A stretch of DNA of 64,000 nucleotides from Bordetella sp. FB-8 (lineage in GTDB: Bacteria > Pseudomonadota > Gammaproteobacteria > Burkholderiales > Burkholderiaceae_B). Location of the stretch: assembly GCF_000382185.1 (NCBI RefSeq), contig NZ_KB907784.1:1947633-2011632 (forward strand), read 5' to 3'. Below the pieces are notes generated by a model. The model made no database searches, was not told the origin of the DNA, and worked only from the letters and a program-made list of their open reading frames with translations. Shown piece after piece: positions 34,701 through 43,798 of the stretch. Numbering within the stretch: position 1 is the first letter of the stretch; each line of letters opens with the position of its first letter. Both the position numbers and the translations under genes were made by a program.

Positions 34701-35270
34701 TTAAGTTTGTTGCGATGCGGCAACCTGGAGCAAGTGATAGTGCACGGCGCCGGCTTTACCTTCTCTTAACAATTCAAAGCCCTCCGGGGCCACGCAGGCG
34801 GTTTCGGCTTCGACATACACCAGGCCATTTTCGGGCAGCAAGCCCGGCAGAAGGGGCCATAGCCGCGCCAGCCAGTCCTGCTTGAAGGGCGGGTCGAGCA
34901 GGACCAGGTCGTAGCGGGAGGCATCCATGCGCTGCAGCGCTTCGAGCGCGTCGCCCACGTGGATGCGCACGGCGTCGGCATGGAGCTTGTCGCGCAGGGC
35001 GCGCAGGGCCGCGGCGGCGGATTTGTCGCGTTCGACCATCTGCACCTGGGCGACGCCGCGCGAGGCGGCTTCGAAGCCCAGCGCGCCGCTGCCGGCGAAC
35101 AGGTCCAGCACGCGCTTGTCGGCGAATTCGTTGTCCCAGAGGTGCGCGAGCCAGTTGAAAAGGGTCCCGCGCACGCGATCGGGGGTGGGACGCAGGCCCG
35201 GCAGGTCGGGAACGGGGATGGGGGTGCGGCGGTATTGGCCGGCGATGATGCGGAGGGTGGAGGCTGCCAT
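34701..35270 (-). CDS. rsmD: 16S rRNA (guanine(966)-N(2))-methyltransferase
   Basis: A 189-residue SAM-dependent methyltransferase that modifies G966 of 16S rRNA during 30S assembly. Hallmarks are LRIIAGQYRRTPIPVPDLPG, RPTPDRVRGTLFNWL, VLDLFAGSGALGFEAASRGV (SAM site) and DLVLLDPPFKQDW, the catalytic N-methyltransferase DPPF/Y motif. It diverges from ftsY across a 192-bp gap. Confidence 0.96.
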   Translation of the reverse strand: MAASTLRIIAGQYRRTPIPVPDLPGLRPTPDRVRGTLFNWLAHLWDNEFADKRVLDLFAGSGALGFEAASRGVAQVQMVERDKSAAAALRALRDKLHADAVRIHVGDALEALQRMDASRYDLVLLDPPFKQDWLARLWPLLPGLLPENGLVYVEAETACVAPEGFELLREGKAGAVHYHLLQVAASQQT

Positions 35271-35462
35271 GAGGGGATTTTAGGCCCGGCGTTTATTGAA
35301 TTCTTGATTCGCCGGGGCTGCCCTGCGCGATTTCGATGCTCGCCGCTTGCGCGGCTGCGTTCGGACGCCCCGCGCTTCGGCTTGCTCCGGTGTTCCCGGC
35401 TTGCCGTGTCTCTCGGGGGCGTGCCGCGCCTGGGGGACCGGGGTTGCGAATATACTTTTGGG

Positions 35463-36524
35463 ATGCTTAGTTTCTTCAAGAAAAAGCCGGTTCCCGGCGA
35501 GGCGGCGCCCGCCGAGAGTCCCGAGCCCGCGCCGCGGGTGATGGCGCCTGCGCCTGTCGTCGAATCGGTTCCCGCGCCGGTTGTCCAAGCAGTGCCCGTC
35601 GCCCAGGTCCCGAAGGCTTCGTGGTTGAGCCGGCTCAAGAAGGGTTTGTCGCGTACCGGGCAGAGCCTGGGCGGCCTCTTCGTGGGCGTCAAGGTCGACG
35701 AGAATCTGTTCGAGGAACTGGAGTCGGCGCTCATCATGGCCGATGCGGGCGTCGAGGCGACGCAGTTGCTGCTGGACGCGCTGCGCGCCCGGGTCAAGAA
35801 AGAGCGCATCGAAGACGCCGCGCAGGTCAAGACGGCCTTGCGCGAACTGCTGACCGAGCATCTGCGGCCGTTGGAAAAAGCCTTCGATGTCAAGCGCGCG
35901 CAGCCCCTGGTGGTGATGATCGCGGGCGTGAACGGCGCGGGAAAGACCACGTCCATCGGCAAGCTGGCGCACGATTTCCAGCGCCAGGGCGCCAGCGTGC
36001 TGCTGGCGGCGGGCGATACTTTTCGCGCCGCTGCGCGTGAGCAATTGGTGGAATGGGGCAGCCGCAACAACGTGGCGGTCATCGCGCAGGACGGCGGCGA
36101 TCCGGCCGCGGTGGCTTTCGACGCGGTCAATGCCGGCCGCGCGCGCGGCACCGGTGTGGTGATGGTGGACACGGCGGGCCGCCTGCCTACGCAGCTGCAC
36201 CTGATGGAAGAACTCAAGAAGATCCGCCGCGTGATCGGCAAGGCCGAGGCGGCCGCGCCGCATGAGGTGCTGTTGGTGATCGACGGCAACACCGGGCAAA
36301 ACGCGCTGGCGCAGATTCGCGCTTTCGATGCGGCCATCGGTCTTACGGGCTTGGTGGTGACCAAGCTCGACGGCACGGCCAAGGGCGGCACGCTGGCCGC
36401 CGTGGCGGCGGGCAGCCAGGGCGTGCGTCCTATCCCGGTCTACTGGATCGGCGTGGGCGAGGGCATGGAGGACCTGCAGCCATTCGTGGCGTCGGAGTTT
36501 GCCGCGGCGCTGCTGGCCGATTGA
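35463..36524 (+). CDS. ftsY: Signal recognition particle receptor FtsY
   Basis: A 353-residue SRP GTPase that docks ribosome-nascent chains at the inner membrane. The short N-terminal A domain (MLSFFKKKPVPGEAAPAESP) is Pro/Ala rich; the N domain leads to the G domain with GVNGAGKTTSIGKLA, DTFRAAAREQL, VDTAGRLPTQLHLM and VTKLDGTAKGG. The ATG at 35463 is the conserved start. Upstream, 35281-35462 contains only the divergent promoter region. Confidence 0.96.
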   Translation: MLSFFKKKPVPGEAAPAESPEPAPRVMAPAPVVESVPAPVVQAVPVAQVPKASWLSRLKKGLSRTGQSLGGLFVGVKVDENLFEELESALIMADAGVEATQLLLDALRARVKKERIEDAAQVKTALRELLTEHLRPLEKAFDVKRAQPLVVMIAGVNGAGKTTSIGKLAHDFQRQGASVLLAAGDTFRAAAREQLVEWGSRNNVAVIAQDGGDPAAVAFDAVNAGRARGTGVVMVDTAGRLPTQLHLMEELKKIRRVIGKAEAAAPHEVLLVIDGNTGQNALAQIRAFDAAIGLTGLVVTKLDGTAKGGTLAAVAAGSQGVRPIPVYWIGVGEGMEDLQPFVASEFAAALLAD

Positions 36525-36569
36525 TCATCGATGCCCTGGCCACGGGTCTTTCCCGCTGGGAGCATCCGG

Positions 36570-38147
36570 TCAATTCCAGAACGGTTTGGTATTGGCCAGC
36601 TCCTTGAAGGCCTGTTGCGCCTGTGCGCTCAGCGCAGCCAGCCGGGCTTCGATCCAGCCCAGCGCGAACCAGGCTTGCGGGTGGGTTTCGCACTGAACCC
36701 GGTAGTAGTCCCGCGCCACGGCCAGGTCGTTGATTTCGCCAAGCACATCCTGCACTAGCGACAGCTGCTTGCGATAGACATTCAGCCGCGACGCGGGTAA
36801 CAGGGATTCGGCGAAGGCCAGGCTGTAGCGCAGGCGCTTGCCGCGCTTGCGCAGGGCATGGCGCTCTTCCAGGTGCAGTTCGCCAAAGCGCAGGCCCTGC
36901 TCGACGACCTTGGCATGCCAGCCATGCAGACGCTTGGCCAGGCGCTTGGCAAGACGTTTGGGCTTAGGCGCGGCCTCGGTCTGGTCTTGCGCCTCGCCCT
37001 GGGCCGTTGCGGCAGTCTCGGCCGCGGCGGCCGGAGCCGGCGCGCGCACGTTCAGGCTCCATTCCAGCAAATCGGACAGCCACGCCTGGAACGGCTTGCC
37101 CGCGGCAATGGCCTGGGAGTCGTTCTGCGGGTCGCCATTCGATTGGGTCGGGATGACGGGCATGCCCGCCTTGAGCAGCATGGGTGCGATGGTTTCTTCG
37201 AGCACGTCTTGGTCGCGGTTGGCGCCCAGGGCGGCGAAGTGCGCGCGCAGGCCTTCGACCAGCGCGTCCGGGGGCGGCTCGATCCAGCCTTCGAACAGGC
37301 TCCAGGCCGAGCGCAGCCGGCGCATGCCTACGCGCAATTGATGCACGTGCTCGGAATTGCCGGCCGGATAGACGCCCAGCGTGTCGACCTCGGCCAGCAC
37401 GGCGGCATTGCGAGTGATCTGCTCGATGCATTCCGCGGCGACGGCGGCCATGGCGGCCGGGGCCGGCATGGCCGGGCGAAGCGCGACCCCCGCCGCGCCG
37501 CGCGGTGCCCAGAAGCCAGCCACGCGCTTGGTGCGGGTTTGATCGGAATCGGCCGCCTCCAGTTGCTGCGCCAGCGTCGCCAGGGCATCGCCGCGCTCGG
37601 ATTTGCTGCGCGTGTCCAGCAACAGCGCATGGCGTTGCCGCCAGCCGCGGGCCACGGTGAAGATGGCGGCGGGCCGGCCCGACATCAGTTCGAATTCCAG
37701 CTCGCAGATCGGCAGTTCCAGGGCGCCGGCGCGCAGCAGGCCGGTGTCGAAAGCCAGTTCCACGGTGCCCTGGCGGCTGCGGACCGTTCGCACCAGGCGC
37801 CGCACGTCGGTTTCATAGCGCGGACCCAGCGGGCCGCGCAGCTTGGACAGCACGGCCTCGAACGGGGTCCCGGCATAGACCGACAGATCGAGCGTCGGGT
37901 CTGGGCGGGGGTGATTGAGCTCCACCCGCGTGATGGCGTCGGCGCCGGGTGTCTTGAGCGTCTGCATCCAACGGCGCCCTTCCAGGCGCAGGCGCAGCGC
38001 GATGCGCGCGCGCGCCAGCTCGCGTTCGGGCGTGTCGAAATACAGAGCGCGCAGGGTGATGCGGCGTGCGCCGTGATCCAGGAGTTCACGCCTAATCGCC
38101 GCGGCATGGGCCGGCGACACGTGAAGTTTCAATTCTTGTTCTGACAT
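36570..38147 (-). CDS. CYTH-CHAD domain protein (probable triphosphatase / polyphosphate-associated)
   Basis: A 525-residue two-domain protein. Residues ~1-210 form a CYTH triphosphate tunnel domain (MSEQELKLHV with E-x-E/K pattern, RALYFDTPERELARARIALR, VELAFDTG). Residues ~230-525 form a CHAD helical domain with conserved His residues (VHQLRVGMRRLRSAWSLF, RHALRKRGKRLRYSLAFAES), which binds polyphosphate granules. Such proteins are inorganic triphosphatases. The start at 38147 matches the usual CYTH N-terminus. It converges with ftsY. Confidence 0.9.
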   Translation of the reverse strand: MSEQELKLHVSPAHAAAIRRELLDHGARRITLRALYFDTPERELARARIALRLRLEGRRWMQTLKTPGADAITRVELNHPRPDPTLDLSVYAGTPFEAVLSKLRGPLGPRYETDVRRLVRTVRSRQGTVELAFDTGLLRAGALELPICELEFELMSGRPAAIFTVARGWRQRHALLLDTRSKSERGDALATLAQQLEAADSDQTRTKRVAGFWAPRGAAGVALRPAMPAPAAMAAVAAECIEQITRNAAVLAEVDTLGVYPAGNSEHVHQLRVGMRRLRSAWSLFEGWIEPPPDALVEGLRAHFAALGANRDQDVLEETIAPMLLKAGMPVIPTQSNGDPQNDSQAIAAGKPFQAWLSDLLEWSLNVRAPAPAAAAETAATAQGEAQDQTEAAPKPKRLAKRLAKRLHGWHAKVVEQGLRFGELHLEERHALRKRGKRLRYSLAFAESLLPASRLNVYRKQLSLVQDVLGEINDLAVARDYYRVQCETHPQAWFALGWIEARLAALSAQAQQAFKELANTKPFWN

Positions 38148-38347
38148 GTGCCGTGGCGATTCGCAGACGGGAGAAGGCAACAATCTTACGGGGCTGCGCC
38201 GCTAATTTTGATGACGAGTCATAAATCGTTCATCTTTTTCGCCGGACGGGCGGGAAGCACTGTTCCACGGAGTCGGGCGGGTAAACCCGGGAAAGCGGGC
38301 CGGGCGGCGGTAAAATGGTCTTTTGCCGCTTTTTGCAGGCCTCGCCC

Positions 38348-39514
38348 ATGTCCGTCCATTCTCTGAACGCCCCCAACCCCGCCGCCGGCGATTTCCAGAT
38401 TGCCTCGGTGCCCGAGATCATCGCCGAGCTGCGCGCCGGACGCATCGTCATCCTGGTCGACGAAGAAGACCGCGAGAACGAAGGCGACCTGGTCATGGCC
38501 GCCGAATTCGTCACGCCCGACGCCATCAATTTCATGGTCACGCATGGGCGCGGCCTGGTTTGCCTGACGCTCACCGAAGAGCGCTGCCGCCAGCTCGACC
38601 TGCCCATGATGACCAGCCGCAACGGCACGCGCTACGGCACCAACTTCACGCAGTCCATCGAAGCGGCCGAGGGCGTCGAAACCGGCATCTCCGCCGCCGA
38701 CCGCGCCCGCACCATCCAGGTGGCGGTGGCGCGCAACGCCAAGCCGTCCGACCTGGTGCAGCCCGGCCATATCTTCCCGGTGCGCGCGGTTCCCGGCGGG
38801 GTGTTGGTGCGCGCCGGTCACACCGAGGCCGGCTGCGATCTGACCCGCATGGCGGGTCTGACGCCCGCGGCGGTGATCTGCGAGATCCTCAAGCCCGACG
38901 GCACCATGGCGCGCCTGCCTGACCTGGTGGTCTTCGCGCGCGAGCATGGCCTGAAGATCGGCACCATCGCCTCGCTCATCCAGTACCGCAGCGAGCATGA
39001 ATCCATCGTGCAGCGCGTGGGCGAGCGCGTCATGCACACGCCCTGGGGCCAGTTCCGCGCCGTGGCCTACCGCGACGACGCCTCCGGCTCGCCGCACCTG
39101 GCGCTGGTGCATGGCGCCATCGATCCCGAGCGTGAAACCCTGGTGCGCGTGCATGAACCGGCCACGCTGCTCGACGTGCTGGACGCGGGGCAGGGCGCGC
39201 ACAGTTGGACGGTCGCCCGGGCGCTGGGCACCATCGCCGCTTCGCCGGCCGGCGTGATGGTGCTGATGAACTGCCAGGCTTCCACCGAGCCTCTTTTCAG
39301 CCAGATCAGCGGCTGGACCGATCCGGCCGCGGTGCCGCCGCCTTCGGACGGCGAGCGGTTCGGCCTGCGTACCTACGGCATCGGCGCGCAGATCCTGCGC
39401 GACCTGAACGTCGGACGCATGCGCCTCTTGGCGCGCGAACGTAAGATGCCCAGCATGGCGGGTTTCTCGCTCACCATTACGGGTTACGATTGCCCTCCCT
39501 GCGTCAACCCCTGA
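38348..39514 (+). CDS. ribB: 3,4-dihydroxy-2-butanone 4-phosphate synthase with degenerate GTP cyclohydrolase II-like domain
   Basis: A 388-residue RibBA-like protein. The N-terminal RibB half is intact: [20 protein letters not shown] binds metal and substrate, then [14 protein letters not shown], and later [18 protein letters not shown]. The C-terminal RibA-like half (from about residue 215, [14 protein letters not shown]) lacks the zinc cysteines: [15 protein letters not shown] stands where RVHSECLTGD..RCDC is expected. It should make the four-carbon precursor of riboflavin only; another RibA is needed. No FMN riboswitch is visible in the 200-bp leader. Confidence 0.93.
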   Translation: MSVHSLNAPNPAAGDFQIASVPEIIAELRAGRIVILVDEEDRENEGDLVMAAEFVTPDAINFMVTHGRGLVCLTLTEERCRQLDLPMMTSRNGTRYGTNFTQSIEAAEGVETGISAADRARTIQVAVARNAKPSDLVQPGHIFPVRAVPGGVLVRAGHTEAGCDLTRMAGLTPAAVICEILKPDGTMARLPDLVVFAREHGLKIGTIASLIQYRSEHESIVQRVGERVMHTPWGQFRAVAYRDDASGSPHLALVHGAIDPERETLVRVHEPATLLDVLDAGQGAHSWTVARALGTIAASPAGVMVLMNCQASTEPLFSQISGWTDPAAVPPPSDGERFGLRTYGIGAQILRDLNVGRMRLLARERKMPSMAGFSLTITGYDCPPCVNP

Positions 39515-39530
39515 AACAAGGCCTAAAGCT

Positions 39531-40043
39531 ATGAACCCCTACGTTCTCACACCGGATCTCAACGGCGAAGGCCTGCATATCGGCATCGTCCGCGCTCGCT
39601 TCAACGAAGAAATCGGCCAGGCCGAACTGGAAGCCTGTCTCCAAGAGCTGGCCAAGCTGGGCGTGGACGAGCGCGATGTCATGATCGCCAGCGTTCCCGG
39701 CGCACTCGAGCTGGGCGTGGCCCTCTCGCACATGGCCGAGACGTTCGAGTTCGACGCGCTGATCGCGCTGGGCGCGGTGATCCGCGGCGAAACCTACCAT
39801 TTCGAGTTGGTCAGCAATGAAATGGCCACCGCCATCAACCGCATCTCGCTGGAAACCGGCATTCCCGTGGCCAACGGCGTGCTGACGGTCGATACCGACG
39901 AACAGGCCCAGGCGCGCGCCGCGGGCAAGGGCCGCGACTGCGCCCAAGTGGCCGTGGAAATGGCCAATCTGGTCGCCGCGCTCGAGCCCGAAGAAGACGA
40001 AGACGAGGACGAAGATTTTGACGACCAAGAAGACGAGCGCTGA
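39531..40043 (+). CDS. ribH: 6,7-dimethyl-8-ribityllumazine synthase
   Basis: A 170-residue lumazine synthase that condenses the RibB product with the pyrimidine intermediate. It has [38 protein letters not shown] and [20 protein letters not shown] with the catalytic His. The C-terminal ~20 residues are almost all Asp and Glu, longer and more acidic than usual. It follows ribB by 16 bp and overlaps nusB by 26 bp. Confidence 0.96.
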   Translation: MNPYVLTPDLNGEGLHIGIVRARFNEEIGQAELEACLQELAKLGVDERDVMIASVPGALELGVALSHMAETFEFDALIALGAVIRGETYHFELVSNEMATAINRISLETGIPVANGVLTVDTDEQAQARAAGKGRDCAQVAVEMANLVAALEPEEDEDEDEDFDDQEDER

Positions 40044-40515
40044 GACGCCCGCCCCGGGGCGCGGCAACGCCCGCAGCGCGCGCCGCCGTGCGCGCGAGTT
40101 CGCGCTGCAGGGCGTATACGCCTGGCTGCTGCGTGGGGGCGCGGGCACGCAGGACGCTGGCGAGATCGATGCGCATCTGCGCGACGACGAGGATTTTTCC
40201 GAGGCCGACGCGCAGTGGTTCAAGACGTTGCTGCACGGCGTGTTGCAGGAGGCGCCCAGCCTGCGCGAGCGTTTCACGCCCTATGTCGACCGGCCTCTGG
40301 CCGAGCTTTCGCCGGTGGAGCACGGGATCCTGCTGATCGGCAGCTACGAGCTGGTCCATCACATCGAAGTGCCCTACAAGGTCGCCATCAACGAGGCCGT
40401 GGAACTGGCCAAGTCGTTCGGCGGCACCGACGGCTTCAAGTTCGTCAACGGCGTGCTGGACAAGCTGGCCGCCGATGTGCGTTGCGCGGAAGTGCAGGCG
40501 GCTCAGCGGCGTTGA
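40018..40515 (+). CDS. nusB: Transcription antitermination factor NusB
   Basis: A 165-residue helical protein that binds boxA RNA with NusE and supports rRNA antitermination. Key segments are [19 protein letters not shown], the arginine-rich RNA-binding start, and [20 protein letters not shown] and [20 protein letters not shown] with [12 protein letters not shown]. The start is TTG at 40018, inside ribH, preceded by GAGGACGAAGAT; no in-frame ATG or GTG is available before the conserved region. Confidence 0.93.
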   Translation: MTTKKTSAETPAPGRGNARSARRRAREFALQGVYAWLLRGGAGTQDAGEIDAHLRDDEDFSEADAQWFKTLLHGVLQEAPSLRERFTPYVDRPLAELSPVEHGILLIGSYELVHHIEVPYKVAINEAVELAKSFGGTDGFKFVNGVLDKLAADVRCAEVQAAQRR

Positions 40516-40820
40516 TGCCGTCGTGAATGTGCGGGTGTATTTTTGAGGGACTGCGACTCTGTCGCATCGCGCCGGCCCGGTGGCGCACGCCTGTCGCAGG
40601 CTGCCAGTCTGAGCAAAATCGGCGGGAGCTTTCCGGATGTGCTGTCTGAGCGAAGCGAGTTCGCTTCCAGCCCGCCGATTTTTCTCAGACGAAGGCCGAG
40701 GCTCCGTCCAGGGGCCGAGTCAGCCGACCAGGCCGTGCGCCACCGGGCCGGCGCGACGCGACAGACGGCGGCGACCGGCGCGGTATTCAGAACTCAACGC
40801 GTTTTGCTGCTCTAACTGCC
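40516..40820. other. nusB-thiL intergenic region with a large inverted repeat
   Basis: 305 bp without a gene. Its main feature is an inverted repeat, TCTGAGCAAAATCGGCGGG (from 40608, to 40630 with the trailing AGCT) against AGCCCGCCGATTTTTCTCAGA (40669-40689), with one mismatch and one bulged base. A second hairpin, AGCGAA/TTCGCT (around 40650-40665), sits in the loop. It could terminate nusB transcription or be a dispersed repeat of this genome. Confidence 0.6.
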
Positions 40821-41780
40821 ATGGCATCCGAGTTCGACCTGATCGCGAAGCACTTTACCCGTCCAGCCGCGCCGGGCCAACTGGGCGTGGGTGATGACTG
40901 CGCGCTGTTCGTAGTTCCCTCGGGCCATCACGTCGCCACCAGCACCGACCTGCTGGTCGAGGGCCGGCATTTTTTTCCCGACGTCGATCCGCAAGCCCTG
41001 GGCCACAAGACCCTGGCCGTCAATCTTTCGGACCTGGCGGCCATGGGCGCGCAGCCCCTGGGGTGCCTGCTGGGCCTGGCTCTGCCGCGCGCTGACGATG
41101 CCTGGCTGGCTGCTTTTGCGCGCGGTTTCCATGAGCTGGCCGACGCGGCGGGCTGCCCCTTGATCGGCGGAGATACCACGCGCAGTCCCTCCCTGCTCGT
41201 GCTCAGCGTGACGGTGTTCGGCGTCCTGAAGCCCAGCGAGGCCTTGCGGCGCGATGCCGCCTGCGTGGGCGACGAGATCTGGGTGTCGGGAGAGATTGGC
41301 GCCGCGGACGTGGCCTATCGCCTGCTCGATGGCCAACTGCCTGCCGATGCGCAGCGCCTGTCCGCCGTGCGCCGCGCGCTCGAATGGCCCACGCCCAGGC
41401 TGGCGCTGGGGCGCGCCCTGGCCGGCCTGGCCCACGCCGCGATCGATATTTCCGACGGGCTGCTGCAGGATCTGGGTCATATTCTGGACCGCAGCAAGGT
41501 CGGCGCCGCGCTGCGCTACAGCGCCTTGCCCGCTTCGTCCGGGCTCGAAGGCCTGGACGAAGCGGTGCGCCGCCGCGCCCTGCTGGGTGGTGGCGATGTC
41601 TACGAACTGTGCTTTACCGCCGCCCCCGCCGATCACGCGCGGATACTGCAGGTTGCCGCAACAACGGGCGTGCGCGTGAGCTGCGTGGGCAGCATTACCG
41701 AGCGTGGCGGGTTGATCGTGCTTGACGATAGGGGGCGGCCTTTGCCAGACTTGCCCCAAGGGTTCGACCACTTTGCCTGA
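40821..41780 (+). CDS. thiL: Thiamine-monophosphate kinase
   Basis: A 319-residue ATP-dependent kinase that makes thiamine diphosphate, of the PurM/ThiL fold. It has GVGDDCALFVVPSGHHVATS, STDLLVEGRHFFPDVDPQ, VNLSDLAAMGAQPLG (Mg and ATP binding), LIGGDTTRSP and AIDISDGLLQDLGHIL. Complete. It begins after the 305-bp gap and precedes pgpA by 57 bp. Confidence 0.96.
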   Translation: MASEFDLIAKHFTRPAAPGQLGVGDDCALFVVPSGHHVATSTDLLVEGRHFFPDVDPQALGHKTLAVNLSDLAAMGAQPLGCLLGLALPRADDAWLAAFARGFHELADAAGCPLIGGDTTRSPSLLVLSVTVFGVLKPSEALRRDAACVGDEIWVSGEIGAADVAYRLLDGQLPADAQRLSAVRRALEWPTPRLALGRALAGLAHAAIDISDGLLQDLGHILDRSKVGAALRYSALPASSGLEGLDEAVRRRALLGGGDVYELCFTAAPADHARILQVAATTGVRVSCVGSITERGGLIVLDDRGRPLPDLPQGFDHFA

Positions 41781-41837
41781 GGCGGCTCGTCACGCGAACC
41801 CTCGAGTCCAGTCCCTACGGCAGCCATTTTCCATTCC

Positions 41838-42398
41838 ATGTCCGAACAACGCCCCGATCCCCTGACGCCCGTTCCGATCTCGCCCTCGATGCGCGACCGC
41901 GCCAGGGTCGCTTTTCCCACTTGGCGCTGGACCTGTGCGCGGCTCTACCGCCTGGTAGCCTTCGGCTTTTGCAGCGGTCTGCTGCGGCCCGGATCGGGCA
42001 CCTGGGGCACTTTGCTGGCCTGGCCGCTGTGGCGGCTGTTCGCGCCGCACATCGTTTCCGACCGCGCTATGGGCGTGCTGCTGTTGCTGTTCTTCGCCTA
42101 CGGCTGCTGGGCCTGTTCGCGGGCCGGCGACGAGCTGGACCAGCCCGACCATGTGGGCATGGTCTGGGACGAAATGGTGGCCTTCTGGATTGTGCTGTGG
42201 CTGGTGCCGCCCTCGCTGGGCGCGCAGGCCCTGGCTTTCGTGTTGTTTCGCCTCTTCGACACCGTCAAGCCGCCGCCCATTCGCTATTTCGACGCGCGCC
42301 TCAAAGGCGGCTTCGGCGTGATGTGGGACGACATCCTGGCCGCCGCCTACACCCTGCTGGTGATGGCGCTGGCCGTGCGCTTTGGAGTCATCGCATGA
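41838..42398 (+). CDS. pgpA: Phosphatidylglycerophosphatase A
   Basis: A 186-residue inner-membrane phosphatase that yields phosphatidylglycerol. It has FCSGLLRPGSGTWGTLLAWP near residue 50, DHVGMVWDEMVAFWIVLWLV and FDTVKPPPIRYFDARLKGGF, all family signatures, with three to four hydrophobic helices. The stop overlaps the next start (ATGA), implying coupling to pncC. Confidence 0.95.
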   Translation: MSEQRPDPLTPVPISPSMRDRARVAFPTWRWTCARLYRLVAFGFCSGLLRPGSGTWGTLLAWPLWRLFAPHIVSDRAMGVLLLLFFAYGCWACSRAGDELDQPDHVGMVWDEMVAFWIVLWLVPPSLGAQALAFVLFRLFDTVKPPPIRYFDARLKGGFGVMWDDILAAAYTLLVMALAVRFGVIA

Positions 42399-42931
42399 GT
42401 ACCCCCGCATCGCTGATCCTGCCCACCCTACAAGGCCTGGCCGAACGGCTGGGCGCGGTCCTGCTGGAACAGGGCCGGATGATGGGCACAGCGGAATCCT
42501 GCACCGGCGGTCTGCTGGCGGGCGCCATCACGTCGGTGGCCGGGTCCAGCAGCTGGTTCGAGCGCGGATACGTCACCTACACCAACGAGGCCAAGACGCA
42601 GGAGCTGGACGTCTCCGAGGACGTGCTGTCGCACTATGGCGCGGTGAGTGAGCCGGTAGCGCTGGAAATGGCGGGCGGTGTACTGCTGGCCGTCGAGCGC
42701 GCTCAGGTCGCGGTCTCGACCACGGGCATTGCCGGTCCGGGCGGCGCCACGCTGGGCAAGCCGGTCGGCATGGTGTGTTTCGGCTTTGCGCTGCGCACCG
42801 GCGGGGGCATCGTCACCCGTGCCGCCACGCATATTTTCCCGGGCGACCGTACCCAGGTGCGCCACGGCGCGGTGGAGTTTGCGCTGCGTGGCGTGCTCGA
42901 CATGCTGGGCGCGCCGACGCAGCGCAGCTGA
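42395..42931 (+). CDS. pncC: CinA-family nicotinamide-nucleotide amidohydrolase
   Basis: A 178-residue single-domain CinA C-terminal protein, which deamidates NMN to nicotinate mononucleotide in NAD recycling. Diagnostic are GTAESCTGGLLAGAITSVAG with the catalytic Ser, SSWFERGYVTYTNEAKTQ and VSTTGIAGPGGATLGKPVG. The N-terminal COG1058 domain of long CinA proteins is absent, as in PncC. The frame is translationally coupled to pgpA. Confidence 0.94.
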   Translation: MSTPASLILPTLQGLAERLGAVLLEQGRMMGTAESCTGGLLAGAITSVAGSSSWFERGYVTYTNEAKTQELDVSEDVLSHYGAVSEPVALEMAGGVLLAVERAQVAVSTTGIAGPGGATLGKPVGMVCFGFALRTGGGIVTRAATHIFPGDRTQVRHGAVEFALRGVLDMLGAPTQRS

Positions 42932-42952
42932 GAGCGGATCGCGCGGGTTCGG

Positions 42953-43771
42953 TCAGCGCGCTGCGTTGATCGCCTCGCGCAGGTTCCTGGCGGCCGCGGC
43001 GGCCGCTACGCGCCAATCCTCGTCCTGGCTGGCGTAGATAATGCTGCGCGAGGAGTTGATCATCATGCCGGTGCCGGCGCTGTTGCGCCCCGATTGCACC
43101 GTGGCCTGCACGTCACCGCCCTGCGCGCCGATGCCCGGTACCAGCAGCGGCACCGCGTCGCCGACCCGCTCGCGCACCGCCGCCAACTCCTTGGGGAAGG
43201 TCGCGCCCACCACCAGGCCGCATTGCCCATTCTTGTTCCATGTGTCGGCCACCAGGCCGGCCACGTGCAGGTACAGTGGCTGGCCGTCGGCCATCTGCAG
43301 GAACTGCAGGTCGGAGCCGCCGGGATTGGATGTGCGGCACAGCACGATGATGCCGCGATCCTTCCAGGCCAGATAAGGTTCGACCGAATCCAGGCCCATA
43401 TACGGGTTGACCGTCACCGCGTCGGCCTGATAGCGCTCGTAGGCTTCGCGCGCGTAGTTCTCGGCCGTGGAGCCGATGTCGCCGCGCTTGGCGTCGAGCA
43501 CCAGCGGCAGGTCGGGATGGGCACCCCGGATGTGGCGGCACAGCGCTTCGAGCTGATCTTCGGCGCGGTGCGCGGCGAAGTAGGCGATCTGCGGCTTGAA
43601 GCTGCTGGCATAAGGCGCCGTGGCGTCGACGATGCCGCGGCAGAATTCGAAAATGGCATCGGGCCGGCCCCGCAGCTCGGCGGGAAAGCGCTGCGGATCG
43701 GGGTCCAGGCCCACCTGCAGCAGCGAGCCGCTGGCGGCCCAGGCGTTTTGGAGTTTTTTCAGGAACGTCAT
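42953..43771 (-). CDS. pyrF: Orotidine 5'-phosphate decarboxylase (type 2)
   Basis: A 272-residue enzyme of UMP synthesis. The catalytic Asp-Lys-Asp set is in [20 protein letters not shown], and [14 protein letters not shown] and [19 protein letters not shown] complete the phosphate site. The longer type 2 form, as in actinobacteria and many betaproteobacteria. It converges with pncC and lies 27 bp after ndh on the same strand. Confidence 0.96.
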   Translation of the reverse strand: MTFLKKLQNAWAASGSLLQVGLDPDPQRFPAELRGRPDAIFEFCRGIVDATAPYASSFKPQIAYFAAHRAEDQLEALCRHIRGAHPDLPLVLDAKRGDIGSTAENYAREAYERYQADAVTVNPYMGLDSVEPYLAWKDRGIIVLCRTSNPGGSDLQFLQMADGQPLYLHVAGLVADTWNKNGQCGLVVGATFPKELAAVRERVGDAVPLLVPGIGAQGGDVQATVQSGRNSAGTGMMINSSRSIIYASQDEDWRVAAAAAARNLREAINAAR

Positions 43772-43798
43772 CGGGGAAAGGCTTAGCGTGAACAGGCC

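Noticed and set aside
38148..38347. FMN riboswitch upstream of ribB.
   Set aside because: The conserved RFN segments (AGGGTGAAATTCCC-type and the closing GAxxCC) were not found in the leader.
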